Shown piece after piece: positions 1 to 8,097 of a DNA stretch of 64,000 nt (the stretch's first letter is position 1; the number at the start of each line of letters is the position of its first letter). The notes below the pieces were generated by a model. That model was not told the DNA's origin, searched no databases, and saw only the letters and a program-made list of their open reading frames with translations. Where the stretch lies: NCBI GenBank assembly GCA_029255105.1, contig JAQWWH010000034.1, positions 1 through 64,000 of the forward strand, read 5' to 3'. The position numbers and the translations under genes were made by a program. Source of the stretch: Flavimaricola sp. Its GTDB lineage: Bacteria; Pseudomonadota; Alphaproteobacteria; Rhodobacterales; Rhodobacteraceae.

Positions 1-2471
1 TCGCCCGCACCGCCCTGCATAAGGGTATCGGCACCTCTGTGGCCGTAGAACACATCGTCACCGCTCGTCGCCTGAACCGTGAAGTCCTGACCGCCCCTGT
101 CACCGGTTACGACGTTGAACGACTTTTCATAGGCACCGCCATCCGGACCGGTGACTTTCACCACGATTGTATAAGTCGAGTTCGGCGTGAAATCGTTGCC
201 CGACTTCGTCAGTTCGCCAGTTGAGCTAAGCGAAAAGCCTGCCGAGGTGCCGGAAATCAACTTGAAGGTCGACCCTTCCAGCCCGCCGGTATGGGACAGT
301 TGGGCAATGACGTCACCGATGCCGGGCAGACCCCACTGGTCAGGCTCGACCGCGCCCCATGCAATGTCCGAGGCGGCCATCTGAAGGTTGATGTTCGTGA
401 CGTCAAAGATCGTGCTGTCAAAGCCGTTGAGGCTTGAGTTGCGGGCCACGATGTTGGCGAAATTGGCTTTTTCGCCAAACGCCTGGTAGAAGTCGAAGTT
501 GTCGAACTGCTCCAGATAGTAGAACCGGTCGCCCTCTTGCAGGCGGTCGAGTTGCTCGTGAATGACGACCCAGAAGGTCTGACCGACCATACCGCCAAGG
601 ACGTGGCTCTCGGCGAGGCCGCCAACCCACATATCGACACGGTCGATACCGCTCACGATCTTGCTGCCGCTTGGTCCATCTGTCAGTGCAATATCCGGGT
701 TGACCGCCACGAAAGCGTCGATGTCCTCTTGTGTGGACAAAACCAGGTCGGGATAGGCCGCCTGGAACTGCGCAATCACCGTATCGCTCAGGCCGTTGCG
801 CGCCTGGAAGTCGGCCCAGTCAGTGTAGGGTGACAGGTCTCCAGCGAAACCGACGGCTTCCGAGATGTAGGGATTGGTCGATGCGGCCAGATCAGCACGG
901 ATCTGGTTCAGCGTGCCCAATCCGACGTCCCATCCGCGTGCCACGTTAAAGGCAAAGAGGTCTGCGTTGATCCGCACAAGGTCGTTACGGACAGCGTCGA
1001 CGATGTTGAAGTCAACCTCTTCCGCCACCTGAGAGGCGTTACCGGCGATGATCGCCGCGGTGCCATGTTCGGTATAGCCGGGCTGCGGCACGTAGCCCGG
1101 GGGCAAGGGAGCCGTGAAAGCCTCAGGTGCGTTCGTCGGGTTGAGGAAGGCATCAAAGAGCGACACTTCAAACGGCTGGCCATCAGGACCGATGATCTGT
1201 AGCGTCTCGCCGATCAGCGAATGGCCGAACCGGTAGGCCGCGGCCGCGAATTCATGGCTGATGCTGGCATCGGCCTGATCGTTGTAGCCGTTCCAACCGT
1301 GGTCACCCGCACCCCGCATGCCGCCCAGCAACATGTCGGCAAAGTCGGTAAAAATGGCCCGCTGGTAGTCGCTGATGTTGAGCAGCTTGGCCGCCTGAAA
1401 CACCTCGTCTGCTGTGCCGTCAAAACCCTGTGCGACAAGGTTTTCGACATGGAAGTTGTGGTTACGGGCCCAGATTGTGTGAATCGCGGTCAGGCCGATG
1501 TTTTCATTGGCACGGCCATCGCCTGCGATCCGATGGTCAAGCAGGTTCATAAAGGGGTTGGTGTCGAGCAGCAACGCATGCCCGGACCCCATGAAGTTGT
1601 TGGCCATTGCGGCGACCTGTGCGCCGTTGATCGCACCGGTCCCGGCGTCAACAAGGCCCGGGAAAGCTTCCCGGAAGGCCTGCGCCCCACCCGGAAGCGA
1701 TGGGTCGCGGAAGATGGTGTTAGCCTCCCAGTGGTGCTCGATCAGGTCTCGCAGGGTCGGCAGCAGGTTGAAGGTCGGGTCGGACGGATCGGGCTCACCA
1801 TCCAGAAGCAACATCCCGAAACCTTGCGCCCCGTCGCTGTCACGCAGGAACTGGCCGACCAACTCATGCGAGCCGTAGGCCTGGTTCTGGTCCGCGAAAG
1901 GCGACGTCTTGTTGATATGGACAGGCAGCCCGTCGCTGCCAATTGCCGCGATTTCGCCACGCGTCAAGTCGGCGGGATTGTCGGAAAACGGACCACGCTC
2001 CATCCCCGGGCCACCGATCGCGATGGTGCCGTTTTCAGGGTTCTTGGGGATAAACGTAAGGCCGTGGTCAAAGTACTGGCCGAAGCCGGTGAAAAGCGAG
2101 TTGGCGTTCTTGGAATTGGTTCCAAGATTGGCCTCTTGATCGCCAAGCGTGTTCGAGATGGCCCGCGGGTCAAGACCGTCAAAGATCGGGTTGACGTCGA
2201 AATTGCCGATCCCGGCGCTGTAGTCACCATGGCGCGCCTCGGTGAGCCGAATGAACGGCTGGTCGGCTGCGCCGTAGCCCGGATTGTCGATGTTGTTTCC
2301 AAAGCCGCTCAGGGTGCGGATCCCTGTAGAGCCGAGTGTGTCGTCGGTGCCGGGAACCGCCGGCAGACCGCGCACGAGGTTCATCAGCCCCTCAAGGTCC
2401 GCGGCGGTAAGGGTAAAGTTCCCGTTTGCGACGTTGTCGTTCAAGATCGGCCCAATGAGTTCGGGATCCAT
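1..2471 (-). CDS. Animal-type heme peroxidase with C-terminal RTX repeats (3' part outside window)
   Basis: The frame is open from the ATG at 2471 to the left edge, at least 823 codons, so the C-terminus is missing. A strong Shine-Dalgarno (GGAGG) lies about 7 bases upstream. Heme peroxidase (An_peroxidase) hallmarks occur in order: a distal motif GQYFDHGL near residue 136, IHTIWARNHNF near 338 (the catalytic-Arg HTxxxRxHN region) and AYRFGHSL near 415 (proximal His). After the catalytic part come a cadherin-like stretch (about 700-790) and then the start of glycine/aspartate-rich hemolysin-type calcium-binding repeats (ADTLMQGGAG). No N-terminal Sec signal is visible. In this class, export by a type I secretion system using a C-terminal signal is usual, which is inference here. 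Likely an extracellular enzyme oxidising halides or organics with H2O2. The family is secure; the substrate is unknown. Confidence 0.88.
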   Translation of the reverse strand, partial: MDPELIGPILNDNVANGNFTLTAADLEGLMNLVRGLPAVPGTDDTLGSTGIRTLSGFGNNIDNPGYGAADQPFIRLTEARHGDYSAGIGNFDVNPIFDGLDPRAISNTLGDQEANLGTNSKNANSLFTGFGQYFDHGLTFIPKNPENGTIAIGGPGMERGPFSDNPADLTRGEIAAIGSDGLPVHINKTSPFADQNQAYGSHELVGQFLRDSDGAQGFGMLLLDGEPDPSDPTFNLLPTLRDLIEHHWEANTIFRDPSLPGGAQAFREAFPGLVDAGTGAINGAQVAAMANNFMGSGHALLLDTNPFMNLLDHRIAGDGRANENIGLTAIHTIWARNHNFHVENLVAQGFDGTADEVFQAAKLLNISDYQRAIFTDFADMLLGGMRGAGDHGWNGYNDQADASISHEFAAAAYRFGHSLIGETLQIIGPDGQPFEVSLFDAFLNPTNAPEAFTAPLPPGYVPQPGYTEHGTAAIIAGNASQVAEEVDFNIVDAVRNDLVRINADLFAFNVARGWDVGLGTLNQIRADLAASTNPYISEAVGFAGDLSPYTDWADFQARNGLSDTVIAQFQAAYPDLVLSTQEDIDAFVAVNPDIALTDGPSGSKIVSGIDRVDMWVGGLAESHVLGGMVGQTFWVVIHEQLDRLQEGDRFYYLEQFDNFDFYQAFGEKANFANIVARNSSLNGFDSTIFDVTNINLQMAASDIAWGAVEPDQWGLPGIGDVIAQLSHTGGLEGSTFKLISGTSAGFSLSSTGELTKSGNDFTPNSTYTIVVKVTGPDGGAYEKSFNVVTGDRGGQDFTVQATSGDDVFYGHRGADTLMQGGAG

Positions 2472-2955
2472 GATTTGCCTCCAGTCGGCCCGCCATGGCA
2501 GTAGCGCGGGCAAATTATCAAAAGTAATGGCAGGCGAATTCAGCAACGGTCTGGCGTCTCAAGGACGAATTGGCCGGGAGCTGTAAACGCGTACCCCCAA
2601 TTGACCCTGTGATAGCCCCGTCATGCTGCGTCGCGGAACGGCCCTCAGTAGGGCTAAAGATGCGACCTTCTGCTCGAAATCGAGTAGGACCAAAGTCTGA
2701 TTCTTGCCATCTTTTGGACGCAATCAACCACGCGTATGCCCCCGTGAACGCACGCTATGGCAAATAGACAGGATGCGATATCTTTGATATCTATCAATGA
2801 TTTAACTGGTTCTGGCAGGAGACCTAGAGGCCGCAATCTTGGGTTGCAGGCGACCCCATCCACCCCTCGCTGGTCCTACGACCTTGGTCCACCGAATCTG
2901 GCAAAATAATGGCGGCCCCGCACCAGCCTGCAGCGACGGACGCCCGATTGACGAA
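2472..2955. other. Intergenic region, no convincing gene
   Basis: About 480 bases lie between the start of the peroxidase gene and the end of the GH105-like gene. It should contain the peroxidase promoter. Short ORFs here have no family resemblance and no ribosome binding site that I can defend. The composition is more AT-rich than the flanking genes around 2690-2830. No repeat or RNA gene was recognised. Confidence 0.5.
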
Positions 2956-4014
2956 CTAGCCCTGCTGACGCCGGGCCTCCATCAGGAACAGGCTGGCGAG
3001 GGCCTGCCCGTAGGGTGCCGCGACATTCGGGATCTGGCGGTAGAACTCGAGATCGCTCCCCATCGCTGTCCCGTCGGACACATCGGCCAGTATGCCATCC
3101 GGCCCGATCCGCGACAGGACTGCCGTTTGTGCCGCACCGGCAATCCGCGCAGTGTCCGGTGCCAGCAGGCCCAGCCTGATCCCGGCAAGAATGCCGTAGC
3201 CGATCCCTGCCGTCGCCGAGGCTTCGACCGGCGACGTCGGGTCGTCGAGCAGGGTGTGAAACATCCCCCCCTCGTTCTGACAACGGGCCAGGGCGTCCAC
3301 CTGGCTGGCCAGAACCGTCGTCAGATAGCGCCCAAGAACCGGATCGGCCGGAGGGGCGATGACGAAAAGCTCGGGGATAGCGATGGTCACCCAGGCATTC
3401 CCCCGCGCCCAGCGCGCACGGGCGTAGTTGTGTCGGCCCTCAAAGGTCCATCCGTGGAAGAACAGCGCCGTTTCGGGATCTGCGAGGAAACGGATGTGTA
3501 CGAGGTATTGGTAGTGCGCCTCGGCGACCCAATCGGTGCGCCCGGTCATGCGACCGGTCTGAGCAAGGAACAGAACCGCCATGAACAGGGTATCGTCCCA
3601 AAGCTGGCCGGGCCGCCGCCCCTCTTTGACCACATGTTCAAAGCCGCCTTCGGGCGTCTTGGGCAGGGTTGTCACCAGCCAGTCCGCCCAGTCGCGACAC
3701 AGGGCCATCCAGTCATCCCGCCCGCTGCGTTCCGCAAGGCAGGCAAGCGCCAGCATGGGGGCGGTCGAGTTTACCTGTCTTGGCGGAAGCCCCCGCCCGA
3801 TCTGCCAGTCATACCAGCGGGCCAGCGCTGCAATCGCCGCCTCGTCCCCTCGATGTTCGGCATCGCGGAACAGGCCATAAAGGCCCACCCCAACCTCCCA
3901 ATCCCATTCGTCGAACAGGATGTCGGAGGGGTCCGCCTGATCGACGGAACCGATCCCCTTGAGCCGCCGGAACCCGGCCGACAGGTTGGACAGGGCGGTA
4001 TCAAGGTCAGACAT
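2956..4014 (-). CDS. GH105/GH88-type unsaturated uronyl hydrolase-like protein
   Basis: A 352-residue protein of the alpha/alpha-toroid GH88/GH105 type (YteR/YesR-like), which removes 4,5-unsaturated uronic acid from the end of lyase-generated oligosaccharides. The motif GQLWDDTLFM near residues 136-145 carries the Asp expected as general acid. Other family-like segments are STAPMLALACLAE (about 83-95) and the RWARGNAW region. There is no signal peptide, so it is cytoplasmic. I prefer the ATG at 4014 to an in-frame TTG at 4017. The ATG overlaps the stop of the upstream 833-residue gene by 8 bases, indicating translational coupling. Together with the facing sugar importer and CE15-like esterase it indicates breakdown of uronic-acid-containing oligomers. 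Family assignment is good, exact linkage unknown. Confidence 0.75.
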   Translation of the reverse strand: MSDLDTALSNLSAGFRRLKGIGSVDQADPSDILFDEWDWEVGVGLYGLFRDAEHRGDEAAIAALARWYDWQIGRGLPPRQVNSTAPMLALACLAERSGRDDWMALCRDWADWLVTTLPKTPEGGFEHVVKEGRRPGQLWDDTLFMAVLFLAQTGRMTGRTDWVAEAHYQYLVHIRFLADPETALFFHGWTFEGRHNYARARWARGNAWVTIAIPELFVIAPPADPVLGRYLTTVLASQVDALARCQNEGGMFHTLLDDPTSPVEASATAGIGYGILAGIRLGLLAPDTARIAGAAQTAVLSRIGPDGILADVSDGTAMGSDLEFYRQIPNVAAPYGQALASLFLMEARRQQG

Positions 4015-6508
4015 CAAGGGTCCTCCAGTCCTTTAGGTCGCTTAGTTTCAGGCCGACGTAGGGGGTTGTCTGCAAGGCGTCAAAAGGGGCGTCCTGCCCA
4101 CCGACCGCAAGCGGGGCGTCAAATGGCAGGGACAATCGACGGCCGTCCGGTGCGGTGACGCTGACCCGGCGCCCAGCCTCGTCGAATTCGGGCGCGGCCC
4201 CGGACAGCCTTTGGCCGAACGCCGCCCTGTCCTCACCCGGTAAGGACATGGCGACGATCCAGCCCGTCCGCATCCCATGCGCCCGGAACAAGGCATCACG
4301 GTAAAGGCCATCGACCCCTGCAAGCGGGCGCGAGCACCAGACGCCGGCATGCCCTTTGCCCGATGAAACGATCTGCCAGCCTGCGTGCTCCCATTGTCCA
4401 TCAAAGGCCTCAGGCGCGGCGAATAGCTGGGTAAATCCAATATCGCTCCACTCCCGGTCCAAATCATAGACAAGCAGGGCGATAGATCCGTATTGCGCCA
4501 CCCTTGGCATGATGTGGTTCCCTGCCAACAGCGAGGGACGCCGCTCGCCCCAGACCTTCAACTCACCGGGATGGTTGATCCAAAGCCGGGCCATAGGGTG
4601 CCCTGCCATCTGGACATCGACCACCTGCGCCTGATGGCCCTGCCCGCCGGTCCCCAGATCGGTGACGGTCGACAACTGCCCAGTGGCGGATTTCCAAAGC
4701 GACAGCTTGCCCGCCGCCCCCAGTCCCTGACTGTAGCGGGCCTCAATCCAATTGCCCTCCTCCAGCGAGCACAACCAGCTTGCCTGCGGCGGCGGGGCAT
4801 AGTCCGACAGGCAAAACAGCCCCGCGGCGCGGTCATAGCCGGGCCGGAAGGTCCCGCCAAAGGCAATAGCCGCCACCGACCCCAATTCTGTCGAAGGTCC
4901 GGCCAAAAGCTCTTTCTCGTAGCAGCGGCCTTGGGTGCCCGCAGGCACGCCGGCGCTGGTATGCAGGCCGGTCATCACGAATAGCTGGTCCATCAGGGCC
5001 GCCGCCTTGCCCGCCAGCGCAGGCGCCATGTCGTACAGCGTGAACAGGCCCAGCAGGTCGATGGGGTAGTAGGCGGCAGAGTTCCATTCGCAAAGCCCGT
5101 CCTCTTCGATGGAGGCAAACCACCGCTCCAACCGCGACAGGGCCTCATCCGCCAGCATCCCCCCGGTCCTGCCGCTGTTGGCAAAAACCTCGTCGGAGAA
5201 CAGCTCTCCCGCGACCAGTTGCGCGACGTGAAAGCACAGAACATGGTTTTCCGACCAGAACCACATCACATCATCGCCCGATTCGGTCAGCCAGTAGCGA
5301 TAGGTCAGAATCGCGGTCCGCAGCCTGTCTTGCATCGGTTGCGACAGGGCAGATCGCGCGTCGCGCCAAAGCCTGAGAAGCGGCAGAATGGTAAAGTCCG
5401 AACAGTCATGCCGCTCTTCGATGGTGATCAGGGCAGCCTCGACGATCTCGCGCAGGCGATCCGGCCGTTTGCCTGCGATGGCCAGCGTCAGGGCAAGGGT
5501 CGGTTCAAAGCCGGGGCCGGACATCATCAGCGCGGCGGCCTGTGCCTTGCGCTCGGCCAGATCGCCGCGCAATTCCGTGCCAGGTGGCAGATTGGTCGTG
5601 CCAAGTCGCCGGGTCAGACAGGCCGCACCCACATGGGCCGTCACCGCGATGGACAGGCAGCCATGGGGGGTGTTGGCCACATCGAAGATAGGAGCCGAGG
5701 GGACGTCGGGGCCAAGAGTAACCTCCAGCCGCTGCGCCGCGTCCGGGGCGACCGACAAGCCGCCGCGCAGAAACGGGCCAAGCCCTTCTACGGTCAGGGT
5801 GATAGGCTGGTCCGGCGCGGGGTCGGCGACAAGCCGGGCTTGTCCCGCCTCGTGAAAGACATGCGCGGTCCTCAGCCCAGCCAGAACATGCGCGGCGCGG
5901 GCGAGCCCCCCGGCATCCACCGCAAGCGGCAATCGCGTTCGGGCGGGCGGGCCGTCAAGATAGGACAGGGCGAAAAAGCAGGTCGTGTCCCGTTCGTGCA
6001 GATCCTCAAGCCGGAGGGTCAAAAGCCCCTCGCCTGCGGGCAAGTCGACGGTGATATCAATACTGCGCGGGCTGTTACGCTCAAACGGTTCAAAGACGGC
6101 CAGCGGGGCCTCGTCCAGCCAAAGGCGCACGCCACCGCAGGTCGCGATGCGCAATCGGGCCGGTCCGGCGCGATCTACGATCAGGCGTGTCTGAAAAGCG
6201 CGGGCGATCAGGGTCGGGCGAAAGCAGAATTGTGAAAAATCACAATCAGGCCCGTCCAGACCGGCAAAAACATCCTCAAAAGGCCCCTCAGGCCGTGCAA
6301 CAGTCCGCACCGGAAGTTCGGCCTTCAGCGCCTCCCGGCAGGGCAGATCCCCGGTATCGACCCAGCCATTGCGAAACCGGTAGTCGACCTTGTCCGGCAT
6401 AGGGCGGGCTGTGCCGGGGTAAAGCCGCCCGTCGGGCAAGGCCATTGCCCAGCAGGTCAAGGACGTGCCAGGGACAAGTTCAACCGGATCAATTACTGTT
6501 GACGTCAT
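4007..6508 (-). CDS. Unrecognised 833-residue protein, probable carbohydrate-active enzyme
   Basis: I do not recognise the family. The N-terminal third (about 1-330) is beta-rich and looks like carbohydrate-binding or sandwich domains. The middle (about 340-570) is helical with repeated Trp/Tyr/His-rich segments such as WFWSENHVLCFH and EWNSAAYYPIDLLG, resembling an alpha/alpha toroid. The C-terminal part (about 570-833) is beta-rich again. This toroid-plus-sandwich layout is common in polysaccharide lyases and several hydrolases, but no catalytic motif could be assigned. There is no signal peptide. It is the first gene of a two-gene operon with the GH105-like enzyme and is divergent from the ABC sugar importer. 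A role in opening the imported oligosaccharide is inference. Confidence 0.6.
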   Translation of the reverse strand: MTSTVIDPVELVPGTSLTCWAMALPDGRLYPGTARPMPDKVDYRFRNGWVDTGDLPCREALKAELPVRTVARPEGPFEDVFAGLDGPDCDFSQFCFRPTLIARAFQTRLIVDRAGPARLRIATCGGVRLWLDEAPLAVFEPFERNSPRSIDITVDLPAGEGLLTLRLEDLHERDTTCFFALSYLDGPPARTRLPLAVDAGGLARAAHVLAGLRTAHVFHEAGQARLVADPAPDQPITLTVEGLGPFLRGGLSVAPDAAQRLEVTLGPDVPSAPIFDVANTPHGCLSIAVTAHVGAACLTRRLGTTNLPPGTELRGDLAERKAQAAALMMSGPGFEPTLALTLAIAGKRPDRLREIVEAALITIEERHDCSDFTILPLLRLWRDARSALSQPMQDRLRTAILTYRYWLTESGDDVMWFWSENHVLCFHVAQLVAGELFSDEVFANSGRTGGMLADEALSRLERWFASIEEDGLCEWNSAAYYPIDLLGLFTLYDMAPALAGKAAALMDQLFVMTGLHTSAGVPAGTQGRCYEKELLAGPSTELGSVAAIAFGGTFRPGYDRAAGLFCLSDYAPPPQASWLCSLEEGNWIEARYSQGLGAAGKLSLWKSATGQLSTVTDLGTGGQGHQAQVVDVQMAGHPMARLWINHPGELKVWGERRPSLLAGNHIMPRVAQYGSIALLVYDLDREWSDIGFTQLFAAPEAFDGQWEHAGWQIVSSGKGHAGVWCSRPLAGVDGLYRDALFRAHGMRTGWIVAMSLPGEDRAAFGQRLSGAAPEFDEAGRRVSVTAPDGRRLSLPFDAPLAVGGQDAPFDALQTTPYVGLKLSDLKDWRTLDV

Positions 6509-6636
6509 GCCAGCCTTCTTTGTGTCGCTCGTTGATGCGCCGTTTCACTGTGCCCTTCGCCACGGCAAAGAATCCACTCCCAACTTCGGGATCGCAGAGA
6601 AGGGGGCCAACTTGGCAAAAAATGTCGGGCGTTAAA

Positions 6637-6650
6637 TGTTGACGCTAACA
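6637..6650. promoter_or_regulatory. LacI/GalR-type operator palindrome
   Basis: TGTTGACGCTAACA reads as TGTTRRCGYYAACA on both strands, the near-perfect CG-centred palindrome bound by many LacI-family repressors of sugar genes in alphaproteobacteria. It sits 72 bases before the ATG of the solute-binding protein gene, inside the 213-base divergent promoter region, and could control both directions. No LacI-family gene lies in the window. A partial half-site (TGTTGACG) also occurs at 6497-6504, inside the start of the 833-residue gene. The assignment rests on the motif only. Confidence 0.6.
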
Positions 6651-6721
6651 AAAACCATGCCCACTATCACCCTCAATACCTGCCACCAAGGCGGGATTGT
6701 CCATTTGGGAGGAGACCAAAC

Positions 6722-8002
6722 ATGACATTTGTACGTGTATTCAAAACGCGCGCCGCGCTTGCCGGATGTGTTTCGATTCTGGCGCTGGCCGCGACCACCG
6801 CCAGCGCGGTCGAGCTTGATCTGATGATCAGCGACGTCGACGCCAAGGCAGGCCTCGTGGCCGAAATGGCGGAGCGTTACACCGCCGAAAACCCCGACGT
6901 GACGATTAACCTCAACCTCGTGGGCTACGACGTCATCCGCGAACAGCTGCCGATCCAGCTTGAGGCTGGCACCGGCCCGGATCTGGCGTTTGTCACCAAC
7001 CTTGGTGGCCTGAACCCCTACTACGTTGACCTGACGCCCTACGTCGACGCCGAAGCCTGGGAGGCCGACTACGGCGCGGTCCTGCCTTGGTATCGCGCAG
7101 GCAATCCGGGCGGCATCTACGGGTTCCACACCGAGATGACAGTGACGGGTCCTTACGTGAACCTGACCATGTTCGAAGAGGCGGGCGTAGAAGTACCGGC
7201 CCCTGGCGCAACCTGGGATGACTGGGCCGAAGCGACCCAGGCCGTCATGGACGCCACCGGCAGCTATGCAGGCATGATCATGGACCGCTCTGGCCACCGG
7301 ATGGCTGGTCCGGCGATGTCCTACGGTGCGGCGTATTTCGACGATGCGGGCAACTTCATCATCGACGACGGCTTCCGTGACTTTGCCCAGAAGATGGTTG
7401 ACTGGCACACCTCTGGCCTGATGCCCGCCGATATCTGGCCCGCCGTTTCGGGCAGCAAGTATGCCAACGGCAACGAAATGTTCTTCAGCGAGGATGTGCC
7501 CTTCTACATGTCCGGGTCGTGGAATACCGGCAACGTCCAGAACAACGTCGGCGACGCCTTCGACTGGGCCGTTGTGCCTGTGCCCTGTGGTCCGGCTGGC
7601 TGCGGCGTGATGCCGGGCGGTGCCGGTCTGGTGGCCTTCATGGGTGACAACGATGCAGAAGCCGCAAAGTTCGTGGCATGGATGGGCGAAGAAGAGCAGG
7701 CCCGCGAATGGTACACCAAGACCTTCGCAATCCCAGCCAACGCGACCCTTCAGGCCGAAGGTCTGGACTACGCCAGCGCCGGTGCATCCGAGGCTGTCGC
7801 CGCCGGTCTGAACGCCTTTACCGCGATGGCCGCGGCTGCTGCCCAGACGACGCCTCAGGCCTATGCGCTGCAGGGCAACCCCAACAACTTTGTCGTATTC
7901 AATGCGACCGTGCAGTACCTGTCCGCCGCCATGAACGGCGAACTGACGTTGGACGAGGCGATCGAAAAAATCGACGAAGAGCTGGCAGCGGTCAACAACT
8001 GA
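6722..8002 (+). CDS. ABC sugar importer, extracellular solute-binding protein (family 1)
   Basis: The 426-residue product starts with a Sec signal peptide (basic start, hydrophobic core, cleavage after TTASA near residue 29). The mature part has the layout of family 1 sugar-binding proteins: ERYTAENPDVTIN, GTGPDLAFV near 80-88, and a C-terminal region with GAGLVAFM and EEEQAREWY. It would capture an oligosaccharide in the periplasm for the two permeases and ATPase downstream. A very good ribosome site (GGGAGGAG) precedes the ATG. It is the first gene of the rightward operon and lies just after the LacI-type operator. Ligand specificity cannot be read; neighbours suggest a uronate-containing oligomer. 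Confidence 0.92.
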   Translation: MTFVRVFKTRAALAGCVSILALAATTASAVELDLMISDVDAKAGLVAEMAERYTAENPDVTINLNLVGYDVIREQLPIQLEAGTGPDLAFVTNLGGLNPYYVDLTPYVDAEAWEADYGAVLPWYRAGNPGGIYGFHTEMTVTGPYVNLTMFEEAGVEVPAPGATWDDWAEATQAVMDATGSYAGMIMDRSGHRMAGPAMSYGAAYFDDAGNFIIDDGFRDFAQKMVDWHTSGLMPADIWPAVSGSKYANGNEMFFSEDVPFYMSGSWNTGNVQNNVGDAFDWAVVPVPCGPAGCGVMPGGAGLVAFMGDNDAEAAKFVAWMGEEEQAREWYTKTFAIPANATLQAEGLDYASAGASEAVAAGLNAFTAMAAAAAQTTPQAYALQGNPNNFVVFNATVQYLSAAMNGELTLDEAIEKIDEELAAVNN

Positions 8003-8021
8003 TCCTGACGGCCTGAGCACT

Positions 8022-8049
8022 GGCCCGGGGCGCAACAGCGCCCTGGGCC
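8022..8049 (+). promoter_or_regulatory. Strong stem-loop between binding-protein and permease genes
   Basis: GGCCCGGGGCGC, loop AACA, GCGCCCTGGGCC form a 12-base-pair stem with one G-U pair. It follows the stop of the binding-protein gene by about 20 bases and precedes the permease gene by about 50. No T-run follows, so it is more likely an mRNA-stabilising or partial attenuation hairpin, as known between malE and malF in enteric bacteria, than a full terminator. Confidence 0.7.
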
Positions 8050-8097
8050 CTTCTGCCGCAAGGGCGGCATCCTCGACACCGAAGGGATCTGTAGAGA

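Noticed and set aside
1221-2504. 427-codon forward frame opposite the peroxidase gene
   Set aside because: Antisense to a gene with clear heme-peroxidase motifs; its product has no family features. High G+C third positions create long antisense frames.
2839-4158. 439-codon forward frame opposite the GH105-like gene
   Set aside because: Antisense shadow; low-complexity Pro/Arg-rich product and no ribosome site.
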